A DNA stretch of 64,000 bases from Pestalotiopsis fici W106-1 (lineage: Eukaryota; Ascomycota; Sordariomycetes; Amphisphaeriales; Sporocadaceae): contig NW_006917093.1 in the NCBI RefSeq assembly GCF_000516985.1, forward strand, positions 2,418,001 through 2,482,000, in the 5' to 3' direction. Of the stretch, positions 34,393 to 45,837 are shown in pieces (position 1 is the stretch's first letter; every line of letters begins with the position of its first letter). Below the pieces are notes generated by a model that was not told the origin of the DNA, did not search any database, and worked only from the letters and a program-made list of their open reading frames with translations. A program made the position numbers and the translations under genes.

Positions 34393-36774
34393 ATTGCGCC
34401 ACAGACTAGAAGCATATTCGGAGGCGTTCTATTGAGGCAAGGTGGCGTACAAAGTAGTCTAGATTTTTTTTTTTTTTTTAAGATTTGCCGCGCAAGCACT
34501 TAGTCATAGTATGTAACTATATATACTATCCATTACAATTTGAATCACCTCCTGACACCTAAGACCTCAAAAGGTTGACAGCGTTATAGCATCTAACTAA
34601 GGGGAATTTTGCGTAAAATGCAACCCGTGGCTTTGATCATACCCTACCTAAACCGCCCCAGGACGTGGACAAGACGTCTTGCGAAGGTTTGCTGTGTAGG
34701 GGCATTACATTCAAGACGGGTTTCCTGCCATTATTTGGAAATAAGATAGGATTAGTGGGTTACGTGTTTATAAATAAGTCTACTTAGTTTTATTATCATG
34801 CTACCTGGTGGTATTTTGGAAAGGAATGGTTTACTTTAGTAACTAGATTAGATTTATAACCTGGACCTGGATAATTTCAACCTTTATCGAAGTCGCGTGC
34901 GTGCTTTAACTTATGAAGTCAAATATGCTCTTGGTGAGCCCGTCGGTTGGTGCGTGTCTGAAACAACACCAGCGCCTGGGAGAGCAGCATTTGATGGGCT
35001 GTATGGTCATTCGTCGCGTCCTGTCAAGCGTCATCGTCTCCAACTCGGATATTGCTTCCCAAATCGCGGGATGGAGGGGAAATTGCTTGCTGTTTCTTTA
35101 GATGCTCCAAGAAAAATTAGTGACCTAGGACAACTCAAATGGCAACGTGGAGCTCGATTTATGATCCTGAACCCTTGATGCGAAACCAATGTGATACGAC
35201 CAATATATACGACCAATATCTGAAATAAAGAGTAAAATTAAAGATGGTCTACATCTACGAAAATAATATGTGAACAAACAGACTTAATCAACCCTTCCCG
35301 TTGTGTCACCCGAAGGGTGCCACACAACCAGCCACACTGTGGCGCATCAAAATGGCGTAGAGCAGTTTTTAGGCTATATTCATTATAAAAGAGATTACTC
35401 TGGCCCTCCCAAAAACTCATTCGAGCATATGAATGACTATAAGGACCGAGCAAGTGGGAGTGTCGATGAGAATCTCAGCGATCACCTTCGTCCCATCATA
35501 CAAGACGTGTAGTTCAAGGCTCAACAAAAGTATACGTCTCCGTTCACAAAAGGAAAAAGGGCAACATGAATAGAAAGCAATCTCCGGCCAAGTCTCCCTA
35601 AAGGATTATCGTTGCTTCATCGACAGCTTATGAGCTGGTCGAGTCATTGTTTAATTGTAGCTATAGCTATTAGCTCACGCGTCCCTAATTGGATCAATCC
35701 TTGCCGCGTGTCGATGGCCTTGAGTTTTCCGAGGGCGCGGTAATCTAGCATAAAGAATTCCGCGCTTAATAAGGGTGAGAGAAAAAAAAAACACGACAAG
35801 AAGAGACACGATGAAAAAAGATTGAGGGATTAGCTAACCTAGCTCGACCAATCTTGGCTGGTCATAGTGCCACTTCCAAGAACTTGGCGGGCGCTGGAAG
35901 ATAGGAGGGAATGCCTGATCTTCAGCCACAGCCGAGACCTTGCAGCAAAATCAATTTGAACCCCCCGGCATTTGCCGTATGGCAGGCACACCAAGCTTTC
36001 GACAGCCGATGTGGCTTTTTCATAGAAATCCCATCGGGGAATATATGGCAATCGATTATCGGCGATTTCGCCTCATATCTCGACAACGATGTCGGTAAAA
36101 AGGAACAGCCCACGTGATGGTAGTATATACCAAAGGAAATGCTGGGTCTGAGTAGGTAGGTAATCATCCGTCTTTTCAAGGTCTAAATGGAATCTGGATT
36201 GTAGTGGATACTCTCATCTCCGCATCGGACCACAAAATTTCCTGCCAAAGTCCCACATGTCTTCTTCTCCATGGGGTTTGTCTCCTCGACCCCTTTTTTT
36301 TTTCTTGCTGCTCTCCGTCGCTGCTTGCTCTCGAGCTCTTGCGCAAAGTTGAGGCACGGGAGATCAACAACAGGACGGACCCACGGACGTTTTTACCACG
36401 CTACACGCTACATGCGCCTACTCACTTGCCACCGTGTGCTAACCTTCAGTGGTTGGCTAGAGCCTAGAAGAGGGGCCAATGTATCGCCGCCCGCACTCGC
36501 AGCAGTAGTTATTTCTCGTTTAGGACTTGGGTCTCGACCTTTAACTCCCCAAAATCTCCCCCACGTTTCCCACTGGCTGCAGTTCGCGGCGAGACGAGAC
36601 TCGTTGGGTCGAGGCTAATAAGTCAGCAAGAGTCAAAACAGGCAGTCAACCGTCCCAGCGATGTGGTAAGTTTTCTTCTAGCTGGGCCACCGTTCGACTT
36701 GCGATCCCCCCTAGACTGTTGAGGGAATGCGTAAATGATGTTTAGAATATTGGAGCTTGACCAATTCTGTGATC
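34393..36774. other. Gene-free AT-rich stretch
   Basis: About 2.4 kb with no supportable gene on either strand. A T-run near 34466 follows the upstream gene and a short tandem duplication lies at 35194-35219. Many short open frames lack motifs. Confidence 0.5.
35194..35219 (+). repeat. Two-copy 13-nt tandem repeat
   Basis: The 13-mer ATACGACCAATAT occurs twice with no spacer. It may be a replication-slippage product or a transposon footprint. Confidence 0.7.
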
Positions 36775-37179
36775 ATGATGTCTTCCAAGGCTGATGCTCA
36801 GTTCCTTTCTGGAATGGTTTCTTGGGCAAGCTACAAAAAACGCGCTCGCTTCTACCTTGAAGGAATTCTATCGGTCGATCCATCCACGCTGCACGAATCG
36901 GAGTCGGCGCGCCAAGATGCGCCCAGGTGAAGGGAAAAAAAAAAAAAACCATCTTCACCACACGGCTACGCGATGACGCGGATGATGCACTTTGGTTTCT
37001 CGGGCAGATATCGATTAAGGTTAGAGCTGACCGAGCAAAGACCGCCAGACTTCTCGAACGATTCTCCCTGGCGAGAGCCGCCGCCGAGCAAATCCAGAGG
37101 CAGGCAAACCGCCGCCCAGACAGACAGAGGAGGCTCAATTCAAGGATTCCCTTCAAAACCCCAACCCAAAGCTAACTAA
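36775..37179 (+). CDS. Possible small gene, model unresolved
   Basis: The segment 36775-36926 reads as a plausible coding exon (starting MMSSKADAQFLSGMVSW, with good amino-acid balance). It ends at a possible donor gtgaag, right before a run of 14 A. Two downstream frames are open to about 37179. One is helical and Arg/Ala-rich (LLERFSLARAAAEQIQ) and looks more protein-like. The splice that keeps phase (acceptor at 37007) leads instead into the other frame. A frameshift in the A-run would reconcile them. No family was recognised. Confidence 0.25.
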
Positions 37180-38697
37180 CTGTATACTATAACTTATTAC
37201 CATGACAGCTTGCTACTACTTCAAACTAAACTCTAGCATGTGGCGGCTAGGGCGACGACAGACGAGCAGAAACGACTCAAAACTCGCTGGCGGCAATGTC
37301 CTGTCCGGGTGCCCAGTCTCTTGTACCGCGTGATAAGGTTTGGGACCCGCAAAAGCGCCGAGATGTGTTTCCAACTCCAGACTCTAGACTCCAGATTTTC
37401 GAGTCTTACTCCAGCTTTTCTTTGCATCTGGGGCAGTGACAGGGCCATGTCTCTTTTTTTGTCAGCATATCTGGAGCTCTGGTTCAAGTCTTTTTCGATT
37501 GACTAATGCACATTTGCTTCATGTAAAGATGGGGAATGTCGTTAGCTGTGCTGCTGCTTACTCTAATCGACTGGAAAGATATCGTGGGGAGCTTCACACT
37601 TAGAGACAGAATTGTGTGAATGGCCATGACGCCGTGCAACCAGCATCTCTCTGCTCATGCTGAACATTTATCCATCCAGTCAAACATATGCCTCAAGCAG
37701 TGAATTCGCGATTGATTGCACACTGCATACACAGGAGCACAAGCCAAGATACTACCCCCATGCCTCGCCAATGCCTCGCCAACGTCCTCTGCCTAGGCGA
37801 GCATACGAGTCATACCCGCTTTGGGCTCAACGTTTCGGTCCCGCCATTTTCATCGCTTGAATCACCCTAGGCTTTACTTACATTCACCTACTAATTACCG
37901 ACCAGGGGGTGAACCTCGAGAGGCTGTCTGCAGCTACCCCGGGAACAGTATAGCGTGGGCCATGGCATTAAGCCCAGTCCTCCATCCAGATCATACTCAA
38001 CTGCCGACCGCGTGAGGGCTAAGGGGTCTTCTACGATATACTCGACCTCGTGATTGGCCACAGCCACGGGAGCTTAGGCAAGGACTGCCTCGCAGAGGAT
38101 AGATCAGGAATTCAAGATCCCCATGGGCGCACCTGCATTCGGCCCTTCCGCCCCGGGCTATCGAAACCAGCTGAGTGGTAATGGAGCGGGCGGAAAGCTA
38201 TACTAAGGAAGACACGCTACGATCCTTTCTGGGCAGTCTTCCTACACCTCGACTAACCCCAGCTGGGGTCGAGGTGAAGCACGTTAGCACGGCCAATCTA
38301 GAGCTCTTCCCCCCATCTAGACTGCTACCGACTGTCAAAGGGTCAGCCGTTTTTGTTGTATCATGTATCCACCGCAACCAGGGGCCCCGCGTTTTTCTTC
38401 GTTGTAATCAAGACTGGCCGGAAGATGTGGTCCCTGGAGACTTGCGAGGGTATCGTCGAGGGATCGCGAGACCGCAGGAGGATAAAGGGAAGCCCTTGCC
38501 CGCCTCTCGAGTCTTGTAATTCCTCTCCAGCATCATCTCCAATACGACCTCCTCTCCTGGTTTGAGCCGCCTCCTTCTCTGGTACACAGTCGTCAACTAC
38601 CGTGGGAAAGAAGTGGTCCGGCACATTATCTATACTTTACAACAAACCAGACACATATTGTTGCCATACTGGTCCAGTACCAGCAAATCAGCTCAAG
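37180..38697. other. Intergenic stretch upstream of sugar transporter
   Basis: About 1.5 kb without a convincing gene. The right part is the presumed promoter and 5' leader of the transporter. Confidence 0.5.
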
Positions 38698-40210
38698 ATG
38701 CTCAGCAAGTCGCAAGACGTCGCTGAGATCAGCGAGAAGAATCGCCCATCCAACACGGAGGCGATGACTGAGGAGCACCGCAAGAATGTCTCCAACAACG
38801 GTTTGACCGGTGCTTCGGCCTTGACTGTCCGTCAATCAATCTGGCCCATCACCTTGGTCACTATCCTGTTCTTCCTCTGGGGTTTTGCTGTAAGTATCAA
38901 TGTCTTGACTGCGGTCGAGAAAACGATTACGCTGACACATCGATACACAGTACGGTCTTCTTGATGTCTTGAACGCCAAGTTTCAGACTGCCCTCGACAT
39001 CACGGCCGCCAAGGCCGGAGGTCTTCAGGGTGCCTACTTTGGTGCCTACTTCATTGGTCCTCTGACCTACTCCGGATGGTTCGTGCGAAAGCTCGGTTAC
39101 CGCTGGACCTTCATTATCGGCCTGTGCATCTACGGTGTCGGCGCTCTGATGTTCTGGCCCTCGGCCGTCTACCGCTCCTTTGGCGGCTTCTGCGGCTCCC
39201 TCTTCATTGTCGGCTCGGGTCTGTCGACGCTCGAGACGAGCGCCAACCCCTTCATTGCCACGTGCGGTCCGCCGAGACTCTCCGAGTTCCGTCTCGAACT
39301 CTCGCAGTCGTTCCAGGCCATTGGCTCCGTCGTGGCCCCCTTGCTCGCCAGCCGCGTCTTCTTTGCCAACACCACCGAGGATGACCTGTCCAAGGTGCAG
39401 TGGACCTACCTCGGCATTGCCGCCTTTGTCTTCTTGCTCTCCATTGTCTTCTTCTTCTCCAAGATCCCCGAGGTCACCGACGCCGACATGGAGCTGCAGG
39501 CCGAGCAGACCACTCACCTCACCGGTTACCAGGAGAAGTCCCTCAAGAAGCAGTACCGTCTCTTCTTTGGTGTCGCCGCCCAGTTCTGCTACGTCGGCGC
39601 CCAGGTCGGTGTTGCCGCCAACTTCATCAGCTACGCCGCCGAGAGTGCCGGCATCGACCACGCTGCCGCCTCGGACCGATATGCCATTGCTCAGGCCCTG
39701 TTCGCCATTGGCCGTTTCGCCGCCGCCGGTCTGATGATGTACTTCAAGCCCCGCAAGATTCTCATGGTCTTCATGACCGGCATCATGATCTTCATTGCCC
39801 TGGCCATGGGCATCAAGGGCGAGGGAGGTGTCGCCATGCTCAGTCTGGTCCTCTTCTTCGAGTCGTGCATCTTCCCCACCATCTTCACCCTGTCCATCCG
39901 CGGTCTGGGTCGCCACACCAAGCGCGGCAGCTCCTGGATCGTGGCCGCCGTGTCGGGCGGCGCCCTCTTCCCCTCGCTGACCGGCCTCCTCGCCGACCAC
40001 AAGGGCTACCACATCTCCATGGCCGTCCCCCTGGTCGGCTTCTTTGTCGCCTTTGCCTACCCCGTCTTCCTCAACATCAACCCCTGGAAGCGCGAGCTCG
40101 ACGGTTTCCGCGAGACCCGCATCGGTTACACCGACGAGCATGGCACCATTGGTGACCCGTCGCGCGACGACAGCTACGCTGGCAAGAACCAGACCGAGCA
40201 CGTTGCCTAA
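38698..40210 (+). CDS. FucP-type MFS sugar transporter
   Basis: Major facilitator of the L-fucose/glucose/galactose H+ symporter (FHS) group in the plasma membrane. Exons 38698-38889 and 38951-40210 join in phase 0 across a 61-nt intron and give 483 aa with about twelve hydrophobic segments. Typical FHS blocks are FFLWGFAYGLLDVLN at TM1, GAYFGAYFIGPL at TM2, then GSGLSTLETSANPF and a FPTIFTLSIRGLG stretch in the second half. The N-terminal 45 residues and the C-terminus are polar and cytoplasmic. Codon use is strongly biased to C/G third positions, unlike the flanks, which suggests high expression. A long antisense open frame over this gene is a by-product of that bias. Substrate cannot be fixed. 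Confidence 0.93.
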
Positions 40211-41307
40211 AGAGGTGGAAACAACAACAAGCTATAAAGGGAAAAATAAATAATAATTGTAAACAATGTTAGATATATGGTAGATCGCTTAGATCGTGTT
40301 ATTACTTCACGTCTATTACTACGCGGTTCATGGCTAGATATCCTTTCATGAGTACGAGTTCATGAGCAGAAATGAATTTTTCAAGTCTTCACTTTAAAAA
40401 CAAACTTGTTCCAACCTTTGTGGCTAGATTGTGCATGTAATAGTTGAGTGAATACTCGTCACAATATCCATCAGTGCCTTTATAATGAAGTAGGAAGTCC
40501 TATGCTTGGATTGCTAGAAGAATTTGTCGATCAACAGCACTTTCGAATCAAGTCATTTGTGTAGTCATACCACATAGAAGGCATAATTGCAAAGCATTCA
40601 TTGTGACAGATGACAAGATGCCATACAAGGAAATGGACTTTGAAGATCTCGAAGCAGGGCTTGATGGCGGCGACGATGAGGCAACTGACCCAGCTTGTCT
40701 CGGAAGGCATCCATCGGCAAAGCAACTGTTCTAAGAAAGCGCAGAATTACACAACTATCAAAATAAGGACAGGATAATGAAGAAACATAATATATTGATG
40801 ACATAATTACGTGCACTATGTATATCAGAGATAAATTGTTTTATTCACGTGCAAAGTTATACAAGACATATTCACGATAGTAAGATGTCCGAAAATTTCT
40901 CTTGCCCATCATCCACCGTTCCGAAAAACGCGATCTTGAAAGATCTAAATGGCGGGCCTTCTAGAGTCGGATTGCTTGATCTGCCAACGTTCCGTTCAGA
41001 GCTCATCCTAGAGGGATTTGAGCCCAGGCTACCACGAGGGTAGCACCGCTGGGGGTTTGTTTGCATGGTGCAAGAGCGATCACTTGTGCTGCATAATGGC
41101 GAACATACCTCAGAGAAGCTGAACTTTTTTTTTCTGAATTTGTTCATCAGATCCAAGCCCCTGCGACAGACCGAGCTGGCCGTTGCTTGGGGGGCCCTTG
41201 ATCTAGTAGCCTTCCTAAACGCCATGCAGTCGCACTGACTAGCCCTTCATGATTATCGTAAAGACATTATGCTACACGTAAACTCGGTACAAACAAGTTT
41301 TGCGAGT
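40211..41307. other. Intergenic stretch
   Basis: Convergent region between the transporter and the PRPP synthetase gene, about 1.1 kb. Nothing convincing. A weak tRNA B-box-like string near 41010-41030 was considered and rejected. Confidence 0.5.
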
Positions 41308-43050
41308 TTAACCTTCGGCGATGTGTGCAAACAATGGTGAAATCGACTCGCCGTAGTGATTTCTCCTGATGGCTTCCGAGAGAAGAAAAGACAAGTCCAG
41401 AATGACCAACTTACTCGCGTTCTTACTCCTACGATCGCTGATCGGGAAGCTATTGGTGACAATAATCTGGTGAATGCACTCGCATGCCTGCAATTGCTCC
41501 AAAGAGTCGCCTCCAAACACACCATGGGTTGCGATGCAGTACACCTTCTTGGCGTGACCTCTCTTGACCACAGTCTCGGCGGCGGCAATCCAGGATCCGG
41601 CCTTGTCAATCATGTCGTCCACAATCAGGACTGGTCGGTCCTTGACATCTCCAACCAGGGTGATCATATGTTCGAGCTTGGGGTCTTGCAACTTTTCGTC
41701 CTCCTCGTCAGAGGATGGCTCAGCGTCGCCAGACCCACCCAGGGCATGTGGTTCTGGAGCGAAGAAAGAAGAGGCATGCGACATGGTCATTGGGTCTTCG
41801 GCCTCGGTACCTGCGTAGCTGCCATCTCCATCAGCCTCGGATGCAGGCGCAGAAGGATAGTCGTCAGGGACAATGTGACCCTGGACGAGACGTCCCTGAG
41901 TGACGACTTGAGCACGCTCATCCGTATAGGCTGGCGTTTCAGTCTCGTCCTCCTCATTCTGCTCATCGATGGTAGAGGCATGGGAAGAGGATCGCCTGCC
42001 AACTGGTGTCCGAGGCCGGCCATTAGACCTGCCATTAGCACGGTGTGGGGAGCCTTGCGAATCCGTGACGGTACGCGAAGACCTTCGAGAGCTGGTAAGC
42101 TCTTCGGGGGAGGGCGGCCTAAGCTCATCAGGAGTTGCTTGTGTTTGGCGACTTCCGTTAATCACGGTGGGCAGGCCGTCCAGCTGGTTCATAATCAGAC
42201 TGGCGGTCATATTGCCAGCGGCACGCTTGCGGTCAGTCGTTACAATGCCAAAGTTGAGTTTCAAAGCATCAGCCAAGGATGTGACACGCTTGGTTCCGCC
42301 TGCGTTCTTGGAAACAACCACAGCATCTCTCCAGTCAGCAATGTTCTGTCGCACCCAACGGGCAATCAGCGGCTCGGCGTGTAGATTGTCGACCGGGCAC
42401 TTGAAGAAGCCTTGCATCTGGGACGCGTGGAGATCAACAGTGATGACATGTTTGACACCAGCAACGTGCATCAAGTTGGCAAGCATGCGAGCAGTAATCG
42501 CACCACGGTGAGACTTCTTCTTGGATTGCCTGTTGTAGGGGAAGTAGGGCAAGACCGCTATGACGTGAGCAAGTTAGCATTCATGCCATTTTCCAGCCAA
42601 TTGTGGCATTGAGTGGGTAGAGACCTACCAGTGATCTTGTTTGCCGAGCCGCCCTTGCAGGCTGAGATCATAATCAGAAGCTCCATGATGGTGTCGTTGA
42701 TCTTGGGACTTCCCGACTGCACCACGAAGACGTCCTTCTCTCGGACACTGGTCAGAATCCGGACGCTTGTCTCTCCCTGGAGAACAGGTCAGTCAGATTG
42801 TCGGAACAAGCCATCTAGAGGCGGCGCGAGCTCTTGAGCAAGGGACAGACTATGGGGGTCAATTGAGTAGCCATTGACCAACTACCCAAGTCGCCCATGG
42901 TCTCTCTCGTGGGGGTACAGAAGGCATGGGCACACACACATTTGAGAATTGTGTCAGCTCGGCCTCAGCCGGAACCATACCCAGGTTCTCACATATCTTG
43001 CCAGTGAGGGGCGGGCAAGATGAGCCCGAGAAAACCAGAGTATTCCTCAT
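41308..43050 (-). CDS. Ribose-phosphate pyrophosphokinase, divergent subunit with long insert
   Basis: PRPP synthetase, making phosphoribosyl pyrophosphate from ribose 5-phosphate and ATP for nucleotide, His and Trp synthesis in the cytosol. Exons 43050-42940, 42776-42629 and 42557-41308 give 502 aa, against about 320 for the canonical enzyme. Conserved blocks are [41 protein letters not shown], the [12 protein letters not shown] stretch, and [17 protein letters not shown] at the end. A low-complexity Ser/Glu/Pro-rich insert of about 165 residues (roughly 214-380) splits the C-terminal domain, as in some yeast PRS subunits. The PRPP loop reads DDMIDKAGS instead of the usual DDMxDTxGT, so this may be a regulatory partner in a heteromer. 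It is divergent from the Asteroid-like gene. Confidence 0.9.
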
Positions 43051-43568
43051 CGTGTCGAAGAAGGAGAAGGAAAAAGAGAAGTAAGTGGGAGTGAAAAGTG
43101 CAAGAAAACTTTCAATGTGGGGGGAGAAGAGAAAGCTTTCAAGCAAAATGTGGGGCGGCAGCTGAAGATGGAGCTTAGCGCACAGGTCAGAGGTACGGCC
43201 GTTGATTGGACTGGATCCTGGCACAAATTGGGGGACGCGATGCGATTATGAAATAATTGAGCAAAGTACAAAGTAATACAGTAATTCTTTGAGGTTGCTT
43301 CACTATTGACATGATAAGCACCAATACAACAAGTAGACAGCAACTCCCAAGAAATATCTGGTGTTTGTCATGCTTTGATTGACGATCCTGCGCATTCAAA
43401 ATTTGAATTGCACCTGCTCAACGGCCTACTAAGCTCGGGGGAAGAGAAAAAACAAAAAAGAAGGGACAGCAGCCTTTTTGGAAGCAGGTGATCCAGACAA
43501 CTTACTACTGCTGCGCTCAATCCAACTTCTGGGGCTGTTGAGTCCCAGATCATCTCGGACAAGTCGCA
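43051..43568. promoter_or_regulatory. Divergent promoter region
   Basis: A 518-bp spacer between oppositely transcribed housekeeping-type genes (PRPP synthetase and the Asteroid-like protein). No individual site was resolved. Confidence 0.4.
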
Positions 43569-45519
43569 ATGGGCATCAAAGGTCTTATGAGAGTCCTTCC
43601 AGAGCTTCCTGTAGGCAGGACAAGAGTTTCCCTTCGCGGCCAGAGTGTGGTAATTGACGGTCCAGCTCTAGTTCATCGGCTATGGGAGGCCTTGATGCAG
43701 GGCAGAGCCACTACAAGTGTCATACTAGGAGAGGTGACATACTCGGCGCTGGTTCGCGCCTTTAGCGACTGGCTGGAGGAACTGCGCAGCCAAGATGTCC
43801 ATGTGTAGGTAGCCTGTCCAATCCCAGACCAGACCTCGCCAAGTCGCCTTGATACTCAACCTTTACTACAGGAGAAAGATATACTTTGATGGATACTTGC
43901 CTCCTTACAAGTGGGAAACAAGAAAGGAGCGTCTTATGCAACAGACACAAATCGTGCAGGGTCTGTCCAAAACGTATCGCCAAGGTATTGAGCAGCCGAC
44001 AGACTTCGGACGGGGGTTAGGACCAAGCCGGGTTTCAAGCCTGTATTTCCCCTCCAGCACCAAGCACTACGTGGACCGTCTGCCGAAGCATTCTTTCATG
44101 ATTCCTGCGGTTGTTGAGCATCTAATGCAATCCGAATGGCGGGACATTGTTCAGGTTGTTCCCGGCGAAGCAGATGTCTATTGTGCCCAGGATGTTCGCC
44201 AGAATGGGGGGCTTTTATTGACCGCTGATTCTGATCTTCTGCTTCAGGACTTGGGACCAGACGGGGCTGTTGTATTCCTGTGGGATCTCTTTAATCCGAA
44301 CGTCAAGAAGCCCGACACATGGAAAGAGAACAAACCCATTGATCCTGCGTCTGCTTTTGCAAGCGAATACTACGTCGCAACCACACACTGTCCTGCAGAT
44401 GTAGAACGGTATCTTGGCATCACTGATCAGGGAGGGCTACCCAAGTTAATCTTTGAATGGCAGCAGCGTGGCGGCAGTCTTCTAGAGGCTCAGGTACGCA
44501 TGTTAGCACAGGCGGAGAGTGAAGCCGATCGGCAGGCCTGGGACGCATTCTTCGATGAGCATCGCTTTGTCGAGTATGTACCTGAATCTCATCCCGTTCT
44601 AAATCTACTGTCCGGTCTCGATCCTCGCATATCCGAATACATCATACAATCTCTTGATTTGAAAGTGTCGAGGCAAAGGCCCGCATCCAAGCTGATTGCC
44701 AAGACACCCAGACGAGCTCCACGGGGCTCTGAGAAACTCTCTATTTTCCTGCCCGTCATGGTAGAGGACACCACACTGACGAGCTGCTGGGAGCACAGCC
44801 AAGTAACACGACAACTAGCCTATAGTCTTGCCCAGGGCTTTGCGCAGGAGCAACACGAAACTATCATCGAGTACCGCACCCTTCTATCCACCAACGGCGG
44901 TCGGAGGGTAAACATACCTCAAGCTGACACCACTGACTCATGGTGCGAGTCACTCATCTCAACTCTAGACCACCTGGAGAGTACAACGCAATCTGCGACT
45001 GCTTATAAAAAGTGGCTCGCTTTCGCCCTCTACCAGGAAATCCAGCACGCAAGAGAAGCAGGCACGAGTTCCCTGACCCTCACATGCGCAGCCGAAGCCG
45101 TCTATAAACAAAACCCGCATGACTATTCGTGGCCGCGCATCCATCTCAGTGCTGTGATCCAGGCTTCATTCTACTCGCTCAGAATACTGAAGCAAGTCTT
45201 GGGGGTGAGGTCGAGTCTGACCCCAGATCAGATGACCAAGACGCAAAAGACGCTGCTCAAACATCTTGAGACCATGCCGCCCATCATCGAGTGGCCGGGG
45301 ATCCTCGGCCTCCACGATGACCTCTGCGCATTCGGCAAAGGGGATTGCCTGGCTGCCATTTCACAGATTCTCGGCGTCCCTAAGATCATCCTCCAAGACC
45401 CTTCCACCCGCAAGAAAAAGAGGTCCCGGGCTTTTTCCATAAGCGACAAACGCAGGTCACCGCCCAAAATAGTCAAGTCGACAAATCCGTTTGATGCACT
45501 CGAGATGGCCTCGGAGTGA
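43569..45519 (+). CDS. Asteroid-like XPG/FEN-type domain protein
   Basis: Exons 43569-43804 and 43872-45519 (67-nt intron) give 627 aa. The N-terminus MGIKGLMRVLPE and the DGPALVHRLW block match the XPG N-region. The XPG-I region is clear: VVPGEADVYCAQD and LLTADSDLLLQDLG keep the acidic residues that bind metal in FEN-1/XPG nucleases. The rest, with long helical stretches and a basic Lys/Arg-rich C-terminus, fits Asteroid-type family members, which are longer than FEN-1 and lack a clear helix-hairpin-helix. A nuclease activity is plausible but not shown for most Asteroid proteins. The short basic motif RKKKRSR near the C-terminus could be a nuclear localisation signal. Confidence 0.85.
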
Positions 45520-45837
45520 AACGGAACGTAGAGGCTTGGGAGGCCCGATATCAGTCGACGGGACTTTTTCTTTCAAAATTCCATAACACGTAGAACGAAT
45601 GAAGACCACGGACTGGTGACAGCAACCATTTTCATAATGTAGAAATACTCATCAATCTTAAAAAGGTATATGCATTTACTTATCAATATCGACTAAGGCA
45701 AATATTACTACGCTCGCCAGTTTTGTTGCTTTCATCATCGTCAATCGTTATTCCAGTACAATGTCAACCATTGCAGACGCCAATGAACCAATTAGGATTT
45801 CTTCGAGTCCCAACCGCGGCAAGTTCAATACAGATAT

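Noticed and set aside
34897..35178. 93-aa open frame in the gene-free stretch
   Set aside because: No domain, no partner exon and ordinary length for chance in this region.
38927..40201. Long minus-strand open frame (424 aa) over the sugar transporter
   Set aside because: It is Gly/Glu/Val/Asp-rich low-complexity text produced by the strong C/G third-position bias of the real gene on the other strand. No motifs.
40985..41050. tRNA-like B-box string on the minus strand
   Set aside because: A GGCTCAAATCC string resembles a B box, but no acceptor stem, D-arm or matching A box folds around it.
41356..42384. Plus-strand 342-aa open frame inside the PRPP synthetase gene
   Set aside because: It is antisense to conserved PRS sequence and contains no family features.
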